The notes under the pieces: model-generated | The model's input: only the letters and a program-made list of their open reading frames with translations | What the model was told of the DNA's origin: nothing | Database searches by the model: none | Position numbers and translations under genes: made by a program | NCBI GenBank assembly: GCA_002315625.1 | Contig: DCHH01000117.1 | Location: 6,720-23,477, forward strand | Direction of reading: 5' to 3' | Origin: Bacteroidales bacterium UBA1757 | GTDB lineage: Bacteria > Bacteroidota > Bacteroidia > Bacteroidales > UBA1402 | DNA length: 16,758 bases | Shown here: positions 1 to 7,814 of the stretch, one piece after another | Numbering within the stretch: the stretch's first letter is position 1 | Layout of the letters: each line of letters begins with the position of its first letter

Positions 1-32
1 AAACGAGGGATTCCGTGTCAGGCACGGAATGA
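1..32 (+). CDS. 3' tail of an upstream gene, possibly rsmH (mraW)
   Basis: A reading frame starting at base 3 runs in from the left edge and ends at a TGA at 30-32. This TGA overlaps the ATG at 29-31 of the ftsL-like gene in an ATGA junction, the arrangement expected of a preceding operon member. In Bacteroidetes dcw clusters the gene before ftsL is usually rsmH, the 16S rRNA (cytosine-1402-N4) methyltransferase. The nine visible codons (TRDSVSGTE) are too few to recognise, so the identity is inferred from synteny only. One other frame is also open here, but it would overlap ftsL much further. Confidence 0.3.
   Translation, partial: TRDSVSGTE
10..30 (+). other. Hairpin overlapping the upstream stop and first ftsL start codon
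   Basis: A perfect 8-bp inverted repeat, ATTCCGTG (10-17) and CACGGAAT (23-30), encloses a 5-nt loop TCAGG. The right arm includes the first two bases of the ATG at 29, so folding would bury that start codon and leave the in-frame ATG at 41 free. No T-tract follows, so it is not an obvious terminator. It may be chance, or it may tune reinitiation at the ATGA junction. Confidence 0.4.
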
Positions 33-406
33 CGGAATATATGGAGAAAGAGATAAAGAACGGCAAATCGGGGGCGAAGAGGTTTATGCACATCATTGAT
101 GGCAGCTTCCTCACCAGGGAAGGGCTCAGAGCGCAGTACAAAGTCATTGCGCTTGGAGTCGTGCTGCTCATAGTCTATATCGCCAACCACTATATCGTCC
201 AGCAGAAACTGACCCGCATTGACCGCCTCAAACAGGAGCTCAAGGAGGTCCGTTACGAAACCCTTCTTCAGGAATCGTTCCTGATGCAGGAAAGCCGCCA
301 GTCGCATGTGGAGCGTCTGGTAGAGCAGCGTGGACTTGACCTGCACGTGGCCGACCAGCCGCCGTACTCAATAAGAATTAAACCGGAAAGACATGGATGG
401 AAATAA
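29..406 (+). CDS. ftsL: FtsL-like cell division protein (FtsL_2 type)
   Basis: This is a small bitopic membrane protein of 125 residues. It resembles the FtsL-like family that sits between rsmH and ftsI in Bacteroidetes. A short basic cytoplasmic part (about 1-36, with the family-like stretch GSFLTREGLRAQ) is followed by one membrane segment (about 37-57). After it comes a heptad-like helix, about 58-95, rich in Leu, Lys, Glu and Arg and ending in SRQSHVERL. FtsL-type proteins pair with FtsB and FtsQ in the divisome and help activate FtsWI at the septum. The start at 29 makes an ATGA overlap with the upstream stop; ATG at 41 is an equally credible start. The last 14 bp overlap ftsI, suggesting coupled translation. 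The family is assigned from position, topology and remembered family pattern, because FtsL sequences diverge strongly. Confidence 0.87.
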   Translation: MTEYMEKEIKNGKSGAKRFMHIIDGSFLTREGLRAQYKVIALGVVLLIVYIANHYIVQQKLTRIDRLKQELKEVRYETLLQESFLMQESRQSHVERLVEQRGLDLHVADQPPYSIRIKPERHGWK

Positions 407-2465
407 AAAACAGCTGAACAGTATCCGATACAGGTACATAGCAGTGGTGGCCGTCCTGCTTTTGATGGTTCCTGCCCTCCTTTACTCGATTGTGCGTATT
501 CAGTTCGTCGAGGGACAGGCGTGGCGCAAATGGAAGGAAAAACAGTCGCGTGACAGCATAGAGGTGGCGCCGCTTAGAGGTAACATATTCTCCGACGACG
601 GGGCTCTTATGGCCACATCGATGCCAACCTATAACCTCTACATCGACTTTATGGCATACGTGGGCAATGGAAAGATGCCCAAGGCGCGAGTCGATTCTGC
701 ACGGAAGGCTTACAAGGATTCGCTCTACAAGTATGTGAAACCTCTTTCGGCAAAACTCTCAGCCAAGTTTGAGGATAAGTCGGCAGAACAGTACGAAAGA
801 GATATACTTGCAGGTTTTGAAAGGGGAAGACGCAGTTTCATTGTCAGCCGCAAGAGGGTTGATTATCTGACATATCAGGAAATCAAGAAGTATCCGTTCT
901 TCAATCTTGGAAAGAACAGGAGCGGACTTCACGAAAAGCAGTTCCTTGAGCGGGAAAAGATTTTCGGCACGCTGGCTTCAAGCCTTGTGGGTTTTGTCAA
1001 TCCGGAAACAGGGCGCGGCAGTTACGGTTTGGAACATGCCTACGACACGCTCTTGTGCGGTGAGTCGGGTCTCTGTTCGCGTCAGCGTGTAGGCGACCGT
1101 TATATGAATGTCGTCACCAAGGAGCCGCGCAACGGATATGACGTCTATACGACAATTGACCTTCCGATTCAGGATATTGTCGAGAAATCACTGCGCGAGG
1201 CAATGGATCAATATACCCCCGAATACGGTACAGCTATACTTATGGAGGTGAAGACCGGACGTATCCGTGCAATGAGCAATCTGGAGCGGACAAAGGACGG
1301 TTTCTATGTCGAGAACAAGAATATAGCCGTTTGTGACCGCAGCGAACCGGGTTCAACGTTCAAGACCGTGGCTATGATGGCCTGCCTTGAAGAGCATCGC
1401 GTAAAGCCGACCGACATTGTCGATACAGGCAACGGCGTCAAGACTTTCTACGGCCGGTCAATGAAGGACGACCACCAGTGCGGAGTCATAACTGCCGAAG
1501 GGGTAATCCATCAGTCTTCCAATGTGGGTATGGCCACCTTGGCCGATAATGGATTCAATCATGGCAAGGATTCAAAGAACTTTGTTGACAGGATATACAA
1601 GATGGGATTCCAGCAGAACCTGCATCTTGAACTGAGTGATGCCGCTGTGCCAAAGATTCCTCATCCAGGTGATGCGAAACGCTACTGGTCAAAGACCGAC
1701 TTGCCTTGGATGTCAATAGGTTACGTGGTGGCAATTCCACCTATCTATACCATTTCGTATTACAATGCGATTGCCAATAACGGCTGCTATGTGCGCCCCT
1801 ATTTCGTTGACCGTATTCAACGTGGGGATGAGATAATCGAGCAGTTTGAGCCTACCGTGATGACGAAAAAGATTTGTTCAGACTCGACACTTGCCATCAT
1901 TCGTCAGATGCTGGATTCCGTACCAATCAAAGGAACCGCCAAGAAGGCCCACAGTGATATTGTTGAAATTGCCGGAAAGACCGGTACGGCTGTGTTGGAC
2001 TATTCAGGCGGCGACCGTGGACATCAGGCTTCGTTCTGTGCCTACTTCCCTGCCCACAACCCGGAATACACCTGTCTGGTGGTGATTCGCCGTCCTCATG
2101 GAGCATACAGCGGCGGTACGGTGGCGGCTCCGGTTGTCAAACGGATTGCAGAGCAGGTCTATTCAAGGGAGCACAGGCTCGAATTGAAGGACCTGGCTCT
2201 GAAGGAAACTGTGGATGGCGTCAATAGTGACGGCAAGGAGGTTGTGCTGAAGGCCAAGCCACTTGCCCTTGATGACGAGGCTCGGGATATGGGAATTGAC
2301 AAGGTGCCGGATGTTAGCGGGCTTGGACTCAAGGATGCTATCTGCCGGCTTGAGGAGTCCGGGCTGAGAGCATACGTACAGGGACATGGGCATGTGGCTC
2401 ACCAGACGCCCAAGGCTGGAACGGCTTGCCGTGCCGGCCAGACTGTGGAGATTGTTTTGAGATAA
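393..2465 (+). CDS. ftsI: Septal peptidoglycan transpeptidase FtsI (class B PBP) with PASTA domain
   Basis: This 690-residue class B penicillin-binding protein cross-links septal peptidoglycan together with FtsW. A membrane anchor lies at about 14-34, followed by the PBP dimerisation domain, which opens with the APLRGNIFSDDG stretch (about 59-70). The transpeptidase domain carries all three catalytic motifs: SxxK at 321-324 (STFK, nucleophile Ser321), SxN at 375-377 (SSN) and KTGT at 529-532. The C-terminus (about 638-690, starting VPDVSGL) is a single PASTA domain, a common ending for FtsI in Bacteroidetes and Gram-positives but absent from E. coli FtsI. The start at 393 lies inside the end of ftsL and places the membrane segment correctly. 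murE follows 6 bp later. All key residues are present, so it should be active and a beta-lactam target. Confidence 0.97.
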   Translation: MDGNKKQLNSIRYRYIAVVAVLLLMVPALLYSIVRIQFVEGQAWRKWKEKQSRDSIEVAPLRGNIFSDDGALMATSMPTYNLYIDFMAYVGNGKMPKARVDSARKAYKDSLYKYVKPLSAKLSAKFEDKSAEQYERDILAGFERGRRSFIVSRKRVDYLTYQEIKKYPFFNLGKNRSGLHEKQFLEREKIFGTLASSLVGFVNPETGRGSYGLEHAYDTLLCGESGLCSRQRVGDRYMNVVTKEPRNGYDVYTTIDLPIQDIVEKSLREAMDQYTPEYGTAILMEVKTGRIRAMSNLERTKDGFYVENKNIAVCDRSEPGSTFKTVAMMACLEEHRVKPTDIVDTGNGVKTFYGRSMKDDHQCGVITAEGVIHQSSNVGMATLADNGFNHGKDSKNFVDRIYKMGFQQNLHLELSDAAVPKIPHPGDAKRYWSKTDLPWMSIGYVVAIPPIYTISYYNAIANNGCYVRPYFVDRIQRGDEIIEQFEPTVMTKKICSDSTLAIIRQMLDSVPIKGTAKKAHSDIVEIAGKTGTAVLDYSGGDRGHQASFCAYFPAHNPEYTCLVVIRRPHGAYSGGTVAAPVVKRIAEQVYSREHRLELKDLALKETVDGVNSDGKEVVLKAKPLALDDEARDMGIDKVPDVSGLGLKDAICRLEESGLRAYVQGHGHVAHQTPKAGTACRAGQTVEIVLR

Positions 2466-2471
2466 TCAGAT

Positions 2472-3932
2472 ATGAAACTGGAAGGATTAATTGAAAGATT
2501 GGAAGTGCTCAGCAAGGCTGGGGCCGATGTGAAGAATGCAGAAATAAAGGACATCTGTTTCGATTCGAGAAAGGCGGCTCCGGGCTGGCTGTTCGTGGCC
2601 CAGAGGGGTACGAAGGCCGACGGTCACGATTTCATTGAAGAGGTCGTAGAGGCCGGTGTGTCGGCTGTGGTGTGTGAAGAACTTCCTGCAGAAATAAGTC
2701 CGAATGTGGCCTATCTGAAAGTTGCCGATTCCAACAAGGCTCTGGGCGAACTCTGCTCGGCATTCTTCGGCCGTCCGTCCGAGAAAATGAAACTTGTCGG
2801 TGTGACTGGCACGAACGGCAAGACCACTATTGCCACACTGCTTTACAATATGTTCACAGCACTGGGCTACAAGGCCGGGCTGCTCTCAACAGTTTGCAAC
2901 TACGTCTGCGATGAGCGTGTCGCTTCAACCCATACCACCCCTGACGCATACGCCATCCAGTCGCTGATGGCCCGGATGGTGGAGAAGGGCTGTACTCATG
3001 CTTTCATGGAGGTGAGCAGCCATTCGGCGGCACAGCAGCGCATTGCAGGTCTCGATTTTGATGGAGCCCTTTTCACGAACCTGACCCACGACCATCTTGA
3101 CTATCACAAAACGGTTGATGCATACCTCAGGGCAAAGAAGTCGTTCTTTGACGGACTAAAGCCTGGAGCATTTGCACTTACCAACGCTGACGACCGCAAC
3201 GGCGAGGTGATGCTACAGAATACCAAGGCATCGAAATACACCTACAGTACCCGCTCGATGGCCGACTTCCGTGCACGCATAATTGAAATGCATATTGAAG
3301 GCATGCAACTCGACATAAACGGCAAGGAGGCATTCGTACAGTTTCTTGGCCGCTTCAATGTGTCGAATCTGCTGGCTGTCTATGGTGCGGCCGTGCTGCT
3401 CGGAGAACCTGCTGACGAGGTACTGAGGATATTGACCACCCTTCACCCCGTCTCGGGAAGGCTGGAGCACATGCCATCGCCGACGGGATTTGTCTGTCTG
3501 GTTGATTATGCACATACCCCCGATGCCCTGCACAATGTCCTTGAGACCCTTCGCCAGTTGAATGCACCGCGTATCATCACGGTAGCCGGATGCGGAGGAA
3601 ACCGCGATAAGACAAAGCGACCCGAAATGGGTGCCGAAGTTGCCGCTTCGAGCGACCTTGCAATCCTTACCTCAGACAATCCCCGTTTCGAGGAGCCGCA
3701 GGATATTCTGGACCAGATGTATGCAGGCGTACCGCAGGACAAGCGTGGCAATGTGCTCTGCATTCTTGACCGTCGCGAGGCTATCCGCACTGCCATCCGC
3801 ATGGCTGCAAAAGGGGATCTGGTTCTGGTGGCCGGAAAGGGACATGAAGATTATCAGGATATTAAGGGGGTGAAGTATCACTTTGATGACAAAGAGGTGA
3901 TTGCCGAAGCCTACAAGGATATGTTCAAATAA
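2472..3932 (+). CDS. murE: UDP-MurNAc-tripeptide ligase MurE, meso-DAP type
   Basis: This cytoplasmic ATP-dependent ligase adds the third stem-peptide residue to UDP-MurNAc-L-Ala-D-Glu. At 486 residues it has normal length. The N-terminal UDP-binding domain includes CFDSRKAAPGWLFVA (about 29-43). The central ATPase domain has the P-loop GTNGKTT (113-119), HTTPDA (154-159), EVSSHS (180-185) and NLTHDHLDYH (203-212), with K222/K223 in the place of the usual carbamylated lysine. The C-terminal domain carries DNPR at 402-405, the signature for meso-diaminopimelate rather than lysine. This implies a DAP-type peptidoglycan, as expected in Bacteroidetes. It sits 6 bp after ftsI and 12 bp before mraY, consistent with one transcript. 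No broken motif is seen. Confidence 0.97.
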   Translation: MKLEGLIERLEVLSKAGADVKNAEIKDICFDSRKAAPGWLFVAQRGTKADGHDFIEEVVEAGVSAVVCEELPAEISPNVAYLKVADSNKALGELCSAFFGRPSEKMKLVGVTGTNGKTTIATLLYNMFTALGYKAGLLSTVCNYVCDERVASTHTTPDAYAIQSLMARMVEKGCTHAFMEVSSHSAAQQRIAGLDFDGALFTNLTHDHLDYHKTVDAYLRAKKSFFDGLKPGAFALTNADDRNGEVMLQNTKASKYTYSTRSMADFRARIIEMHIEGMQLDINGKEAFVQFLGRFNVSNLLAVYGAAVLLGEPADEVLRILTTLHPVSGRLEHMPSPTGFVCLVDYAHTPDALHNVLETLRQLNAPRIITVAGCGGNRDKTKRPEMGAEVAASSDLAILTSDNPRFEEPQDILDQMYAGVPQDKRGNVLCILDRREAIRTAIRMAAKGDLVLVAGKGHEDYQDIKGVKYHFDDKEVIAEAYKDMFK

Positions 3933-3944
3933 TACAGGAAAGAT

Positions 3945-5225
3945 ATGCTGAATTACCTTTTCGATTTCTTGCAGACAATGGATGTGCCGGGAGCCGGCAT
4001 GTTCTCATACGTTTCGTTCAGAGCCATTTTCGCACTGGTCGTGTCGATTGTAATGTCTGTTTGGCTTGGTAAGCATTTCATCACTCTGCTGCACCGACTG
4101 CACATATCGGAAACTCAGCGCGACGAGGTACTTGACCCGTTCGGAAAGGACAAGAAAGGGGTGCCGACGATGGGCGGCCTCATTATTATTGCAGCTATCC
4201 TGATTCCTTGCCTGTTGATAGGCCGTCTGGACAATGTCTATATGCTGTTAATGCTGGTTACGACCATAATCCTTGGAGTATTGGGCTTCGCCGACGATTA
4301 CATCAAGACCTTCCGCCACCGTAAGGATGGCCTGAACGGATGGGTGAAGATTGCCGGACAGGTGCTTCTCGGTCTTATCGTTGCAATGACGCTCCGCTAC
4401 AGCCCGCAGGTGGTGATGAACGAAACGGTTGACCGTCAGATTGTTGACAATACCGAGGTGGTGGTAAAGAGTCCGGATGTCAAATCGACACGCACTACGA
4501 TTCCTTTTGTGAAGGGACATAACCTCAACTATGCCGACATGTTCGATTTCCTTGGTGAACCGAACAAATATAAGGCGGGATGGATATTCTTTGTTCTGCT
4601 TACGGTCTTTGTGGTGACTGCCGTGTCTAACGGCTCGAACCTCAATGACGGAATGGACGGTATGGCGGCAGGTAACTCGGCAATAATCGGATTGACTATC
4701 GGTTTGTTGGCATACGTTTCAAGTAACTATGTGGCAGCCGATTACTTTGACTTGATGTACATTCCGGGCTCTCAGGAGATGGTGGTCTTCCTGTGTGCTT
4801 TTGTCGGTTCTCTGGTGGGTTTCCTGTGGTACAATTCCTACCCGGCAGAAATCTTCATGGGTGATACAGGAAGCCTGACAATCGGCGGTATTATCGCCGT
4901 TGCAGCTCTCTGCATACACAAGGAACTGCTCATACCGATTCTGTGCGGAGTTTTCCTAATTGAGAGCCTGTCGGTAATCTTCCAGCGTTTCTACTACAAG
5001 ACAGGCAAGCGTCACGGAGTACACCGCCGCATCTGGAAGCGTACTCCCGTCCACGACCATTTCCGTACGTCAATGGCTGATGTGCTCCGACTTGACCCGA
5101 CATCGACCGTGCGTTTCAAGGGTAACGACGCAAAGCTTCATTTTGAGACAAAGATTACGCTGCGGTTCTGGATTATCAGCATTGGACTGGCAGCTTTGAC
5201 AATATTGACATTGAAAATAAGATAG
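3945..5225 (+). CDS. mraY: Phospho-MurNAc-pentapeptide translocase MraY
   Basis: MraY is a multi-pass membrane enzyme that transfers phospho-MurNAc-pentapeptide from UDP to undecaprenyl phosphate, making lipid I. Visible signatures are KGVPTMGGL (71-79), the catalytic FADDY with D117/D118, the NLNDGMDG motif (232-239), MGDTGS (305-310) and a C-terminal HDHF (370-373). The last replaces the HHHF seen in many other phyla. The protein is 426 residues against about 360 in E. coli. Much of the extra length lies at about 150-207, a polar stretch between membrane segments, with another near 376-403; such long forms are usual in Bacteroidetes. An AGGA at 3936-3939, about 5 nt before the ATG, may act as a weak ribosome binding site. 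murD starts 2 bp after the stop. Confidence 0.96.
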   Translation: MLNYLFDFLQTMDVPGAGMFSYVSFRAIFALVVSIVMSVWLGKHFITLLHRLHISETQRDEVLDPFGKDKKGVPTMGGLIIIAAILIPCLLIGRLDNVYMLLMLVTTIILGVLGFADDYIKTFRHRKDGLNGWVKIAGQVLLGLIVAMTLRYSPQVVMNETVDRQIVDNTEVVVKSPDVKSTRTTIPFVKGHNLNYADMFDFLGEPNKYKAGWIFFVLLTVFVVTAVSNGSNLNDGMDGMAAGNSAIIGLTIGLLAYVSSNYVAADYFDLMYIPGSQEMVVFLCAFVGSLVGFLWYNSYPAEIFMGDTGSLTIGGIIAVAALCIHKELLIPILCGVFLIESLSVIFQRFYYKTGKRHGVHRRIWKRTPVHDHFRTSMADVLRLDPTSTVRFKGNDAKLHFETKITLRFWIISIGLAALTILTLKIR

Positions 5226-5227
5226 AT

Positions 5228-6568
5228 ATGGCAAAAATGGTGATTTTGGGTGCGGGCGAGAGCGGTGCTGGTGCAGCCGTGTTGGCCAAGAAGCTGGGAT
5301 ACGATGTCTTTGTGAGCGACTTCGGTACTATAAAAGATTCATATCGGCAGATGCTCGATGCTCACGGCATTGAGTGGGAGGAAAAACAGCACTCCATGGA
5401 CCGCATACTCTCTGCAACAGAGGTTGTAAAGAGCCCGGGCATTCCCGACAAGGCCCCTGTCATACAAGCACTTAAGGAGCATAATATTCCTATTATCTCA
5501 GAAATAGAGTTTGCCGGCCGACACACCGACTCCCACATGATATGCATAACCGGAAGCAATGGCAAGACAACCACGACTATGCTCACCTATCATATCCTGC
5601 AGCAGGGCGGTCTGGATGTGGGTCTGGCCGGTAATGTGGGAAAGAGTCTGGCGCTTCAGGTAGCCGAAGACCCGCACTCCTACTATGTCATAGAACTGAG
5701 CAGTTTCCAGTTGGACTATATGTTTGATTTCAAGGCTGATGTGGCTGTGCTGCTGAATATTACCCCTGACCATCTTGACCGGTACCACTACAATATGCAG
5801 GAGTATGTCGATGCAAAGTTCCGCATCGTACAGAACCAGACGGTCAATGATGCGTTTGTCTATTGGAACGACGACCCAATCATCAAGCGAGAACTCGAGA
5901 AGCGTGGCGACGAAATCAAGGCTACCCGTTTCCCGTTCTCCCTGCAGAGGGGAAAGGGAATCAAGGCTTTCCTTGAAAAGAATGTGCTGGTGGTCGAGAC
6001 TCCGGACCAGTCATTTGAAATGGCCGCAAGCGAGCTCTCCCTCAGGGGTACCCATAACCTTTACAATACCATGGCTTCGGCCCTGTCAGCCAATCTGACT
6101 CATATCAAGAAAAGTGCTATCCGTCAGGCTCTCAGCGATTTCAGAGGGGTGGAGCACCGTCTTGAACTGGCCGGAAATGTGGGGGGTGTCACCTATATCA
6201 ACGATTCGAAGGCTACCAATGTGAATTCGTGCTGGTATGCGCTTGAGTCGATGAAGACTCCGCTCGTCCTTATCCTTGGAGGTACCGATAAGGGTAACGA
6301 CTACAGTGAAATCGAGGCGCTTGTCCGCGAGAAGGTCCATTCGCTGGTGTTCCTCGGTGTCGATAACGCCAAGCTTCATGCCTTCTTTGACGGAAAGGTG
6401 GCTGAAATCACCGATGCCCTCAGCATGGAGGAGGCTGTGCACAAGGCTCAGGCAATGGCCCGTGAAGGGGATACTGTGCTGCTTTCACCCTGCTGTGCCA
6501 GTTTTGACCTGTTCAAGAATTACGAAGACCGTGGCGACCAGTTCAAGGCCGTCGTCAGCACACTTTAG
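5228..6568 (+). CDS. murD: UDP-MurNAc-L-alanine:D-glutamate ligase MurD
   Basis: MurD adds D-glutamate to UDP-MurNAc-L-alanine in the cytoplasm using ATP. The 446-residue product has an N-terminal Rossmann-like domain (GAGESGAGAA, 8-17) and the P-loop GSNGKTTT (109-116). The central domain also has ELSSFQL (156-162) and NITPDHLDRY (177-186). The C-terminal ligase domain shows HRLE (310-313) and NDSKATN (325-331), and ends with SPCCASFDLF (420-429), where SPACASFD is the commoner form. The order mraY-murD-ftsW-murG is the standard dcw order. Only 2 bp separate it from mraY and 13 bp from ftsW. All family motifs are intact, so function is secure. Confidence 0.97.
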   Translation: MAKMVILGAGESGAGAAVLAKKLGYDVFVSDFGTIKDSYRQMLDAHGIEWEEKQHSMDRILSATEVVKSPGIPDKAPVIQALKEHNIPIISEIEFAGRHTDSHMICITGSNGKTTTTMLTYHILQQGGLDVGLAGNVGKSLALQVAEDPHSYYVIELSSFQLDYMFDFKADVAVLLNITPDHLDRYHYNMQEYVDAKFRIVQNQTVNDAFVYWNDDPIIKRELEKRGDEIKATRFPFSLQRGKGIKAFLEKNVLVVETPDQSFEMAASELSLRGTHNLYNTMASALSANLTHIKKSAIRQALSDFRGVEHRLELAGNVGGVTYINDSKATNVNSCWYALESMKTPLVLILGGTDKGNDYSEIEALVREKVHSLVFLGVDNAKLHAFFDGKVAEITDALSMEEAVHKAQAMAREGDTVLLSPCCASFDLFKNYEDRGDQFKAVVSTL

Positions 6569-6581
6569 ACAGAAATACGCA

Positions 6582-7814
6582 ATGGAACTGTTTCTTCAAA
6601 GGATTTTCAAGGGAGACCGTGCAATTTGGCTTGTCATGGTCGCGTTGTGTATTGTAAGCGTCATAGAGGTGTTCAGTGCCTTAGGGGCCGACTCTTTCCA
6701 GTCGGGGAGTCATTTCATGCCCATCATATTGCACACCGTATTTCTCCTTTTCGGACTTACTATTGCGGTGGTAATACATAATTTCTCATACAAATATACA
6801 CTCCTGCTGACCTATCCTGTTGTATTGGCGGCGATGGTGCTGCTTGTAATGACTTTGGTTTCAGGCGATTCTGTAAATGATGCCGCGCGCTGGCTGTCTA
6901 TTTTCGGAATACGTTTCCAGCCGTCTGAACTGGCAAAATGTGCAATGCTTCTCTATTCAGCGTGGAAGTTGGACTGGGGCAGACGCTCACCGGAGAACAT
7001 GAAGAAGGCTTTCTGGGAAATTCTGGTCGTGGCAGCCATTTTTGTCGGTCTCATAGTCAAGCAGAATCTTTCGACTGCATTGATTATCTGTGTTTTCACT
7101 TACTTCATGCTTTTAATCGGCGGGGTACCGGGCCGTTATATGTGGCGACTCACTTTTGTCGCCCTTGCAGCAGTAGCCATTATGTTCATACTGCTTTATA
7201 CCATACCGTCGGTCGAAGCAATTCCAAGATGGTCAACCTGGCATCAGAGGCTTACTACTGAGAAAGTTGATGTGCGAGACCCGGAATATACCATTACCGA
7301 TGATAATATGCAGCAGCATTATGCCAAGATTGCCATAGCAGAAGGAATCGGAGTCGGAGTCTTCCCTGGCAACAGCACCCAGAGGGATTTCCTGCCGGAG
7401 GCATACAACGATTTCATCTATGCAATCATCATAGAGGATATGGGGTGGTTCGGGGCCATTCTCCTGCCACTGCTATACATAATCCTACTTGTGAGGTGTG
7501 CAAAGATTTCCGCAAAATGCGTGAGGGCGGCACCTATGCTTCTGATGTTAGGAGCGGCGTTCCTTATTGTATTTCAGGCATTTATAAATATGGGTGTATC
7601 GGTAGGACTCCTACCAGTCACAGGACAGCCTATGCCATTAGTCAGCAAGGGCGGTTCGTCGCAGCTCATTACCTGCATCTACTTTGGAATTATTCTGAGC
7701 GTATGCCGTTTCGGTGGGGAGCCGGACGACCAGGTGGTTTTGGATTCGGAAGAACAAGAAGACGAATTATATAGAGAACAGCATTATGGAACAGACAGCG
7801 AAAAAGCAGGCTAA
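6582..7814 (+). CDS. ftsW: Septal peptidoglycan glycosyltransferase FtsW (SEDS family)
   Basis: FtsW is a polytopic SEDS glycosyltransferase that polymerises lipid II at the septum in complex with FtsI. The reading frame is open well upstream into murD, but ATG 6582, 13 bp after the murD stop, gives the right N-terminus (MELFLQRIFKG) and 410 residues. About ten hydrophobic segments are visible. Conserved SEDS features include RWLSIFGIRFQPSELAK (103-119), the PEAYNDF motif with the putative catalytic Asp277 (272-278), and PVTGQPMPLVSKGGSS (345-360). The C-terminal tail (about 380-410) is acidic and cytoplasmic. Its last 29 bp contain the start of murG in another frame, implying translational coupling. 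RodA is the main alternative, but the position inside the dcw cluster favours FtsW. Confidence 0.96.
   Translation: MELFLQRIFKGDRAIWLVMVALCIVSVIEVFSALGADSFQSGSHFMPIILHTVFLLFGLTIAVVIHNFSYKYTLLLTYPVVLAAMVLLVMTLVSGDSVNDAARWLSIFGIRFQPSELAKCAMLLYSAWKLDWGRRSPENMKKAFWEILVVAAIFVGLIVKQNLSTALIICVFTYFMLLIGGVPGRYMWRLTFVALAAVAIMFILLYTIPSVEAIPRWSTWHQRLTTEKVDVRDPEYTITDDNMQQHYAKIAIAEGIGVGVFPGNSTQRDFLPEAYNDFIYAIIIEDMGWFGAILLPLLYIILLVRCAKISAKCVRAAPMLLMLGAAFLIVFQAFINMGVSVGLLPVTGQPMPLVSKGGSSQLITCIYFGIILSVCRFGGEPDDQVVLDSEEQEDELYREQHYGTDSEKAG

Noticed and set aside
6276..6581. An upstream extension of the ftsW frame into murD
   Set aside because: It would add 102 arginine- and serine-rich residues unlike any SEDS N-terminus and overlap conserved MurD C-terminal sequence; ATG 6582 is the natural start.
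7714..7785. An upstream start for murG inside ftsW
   Set aside because: The added residues are an out-of-frame reading of the FtsW tail, and ATG 7786 places the glycine-rich loop at the usual distance from the N-terminus.
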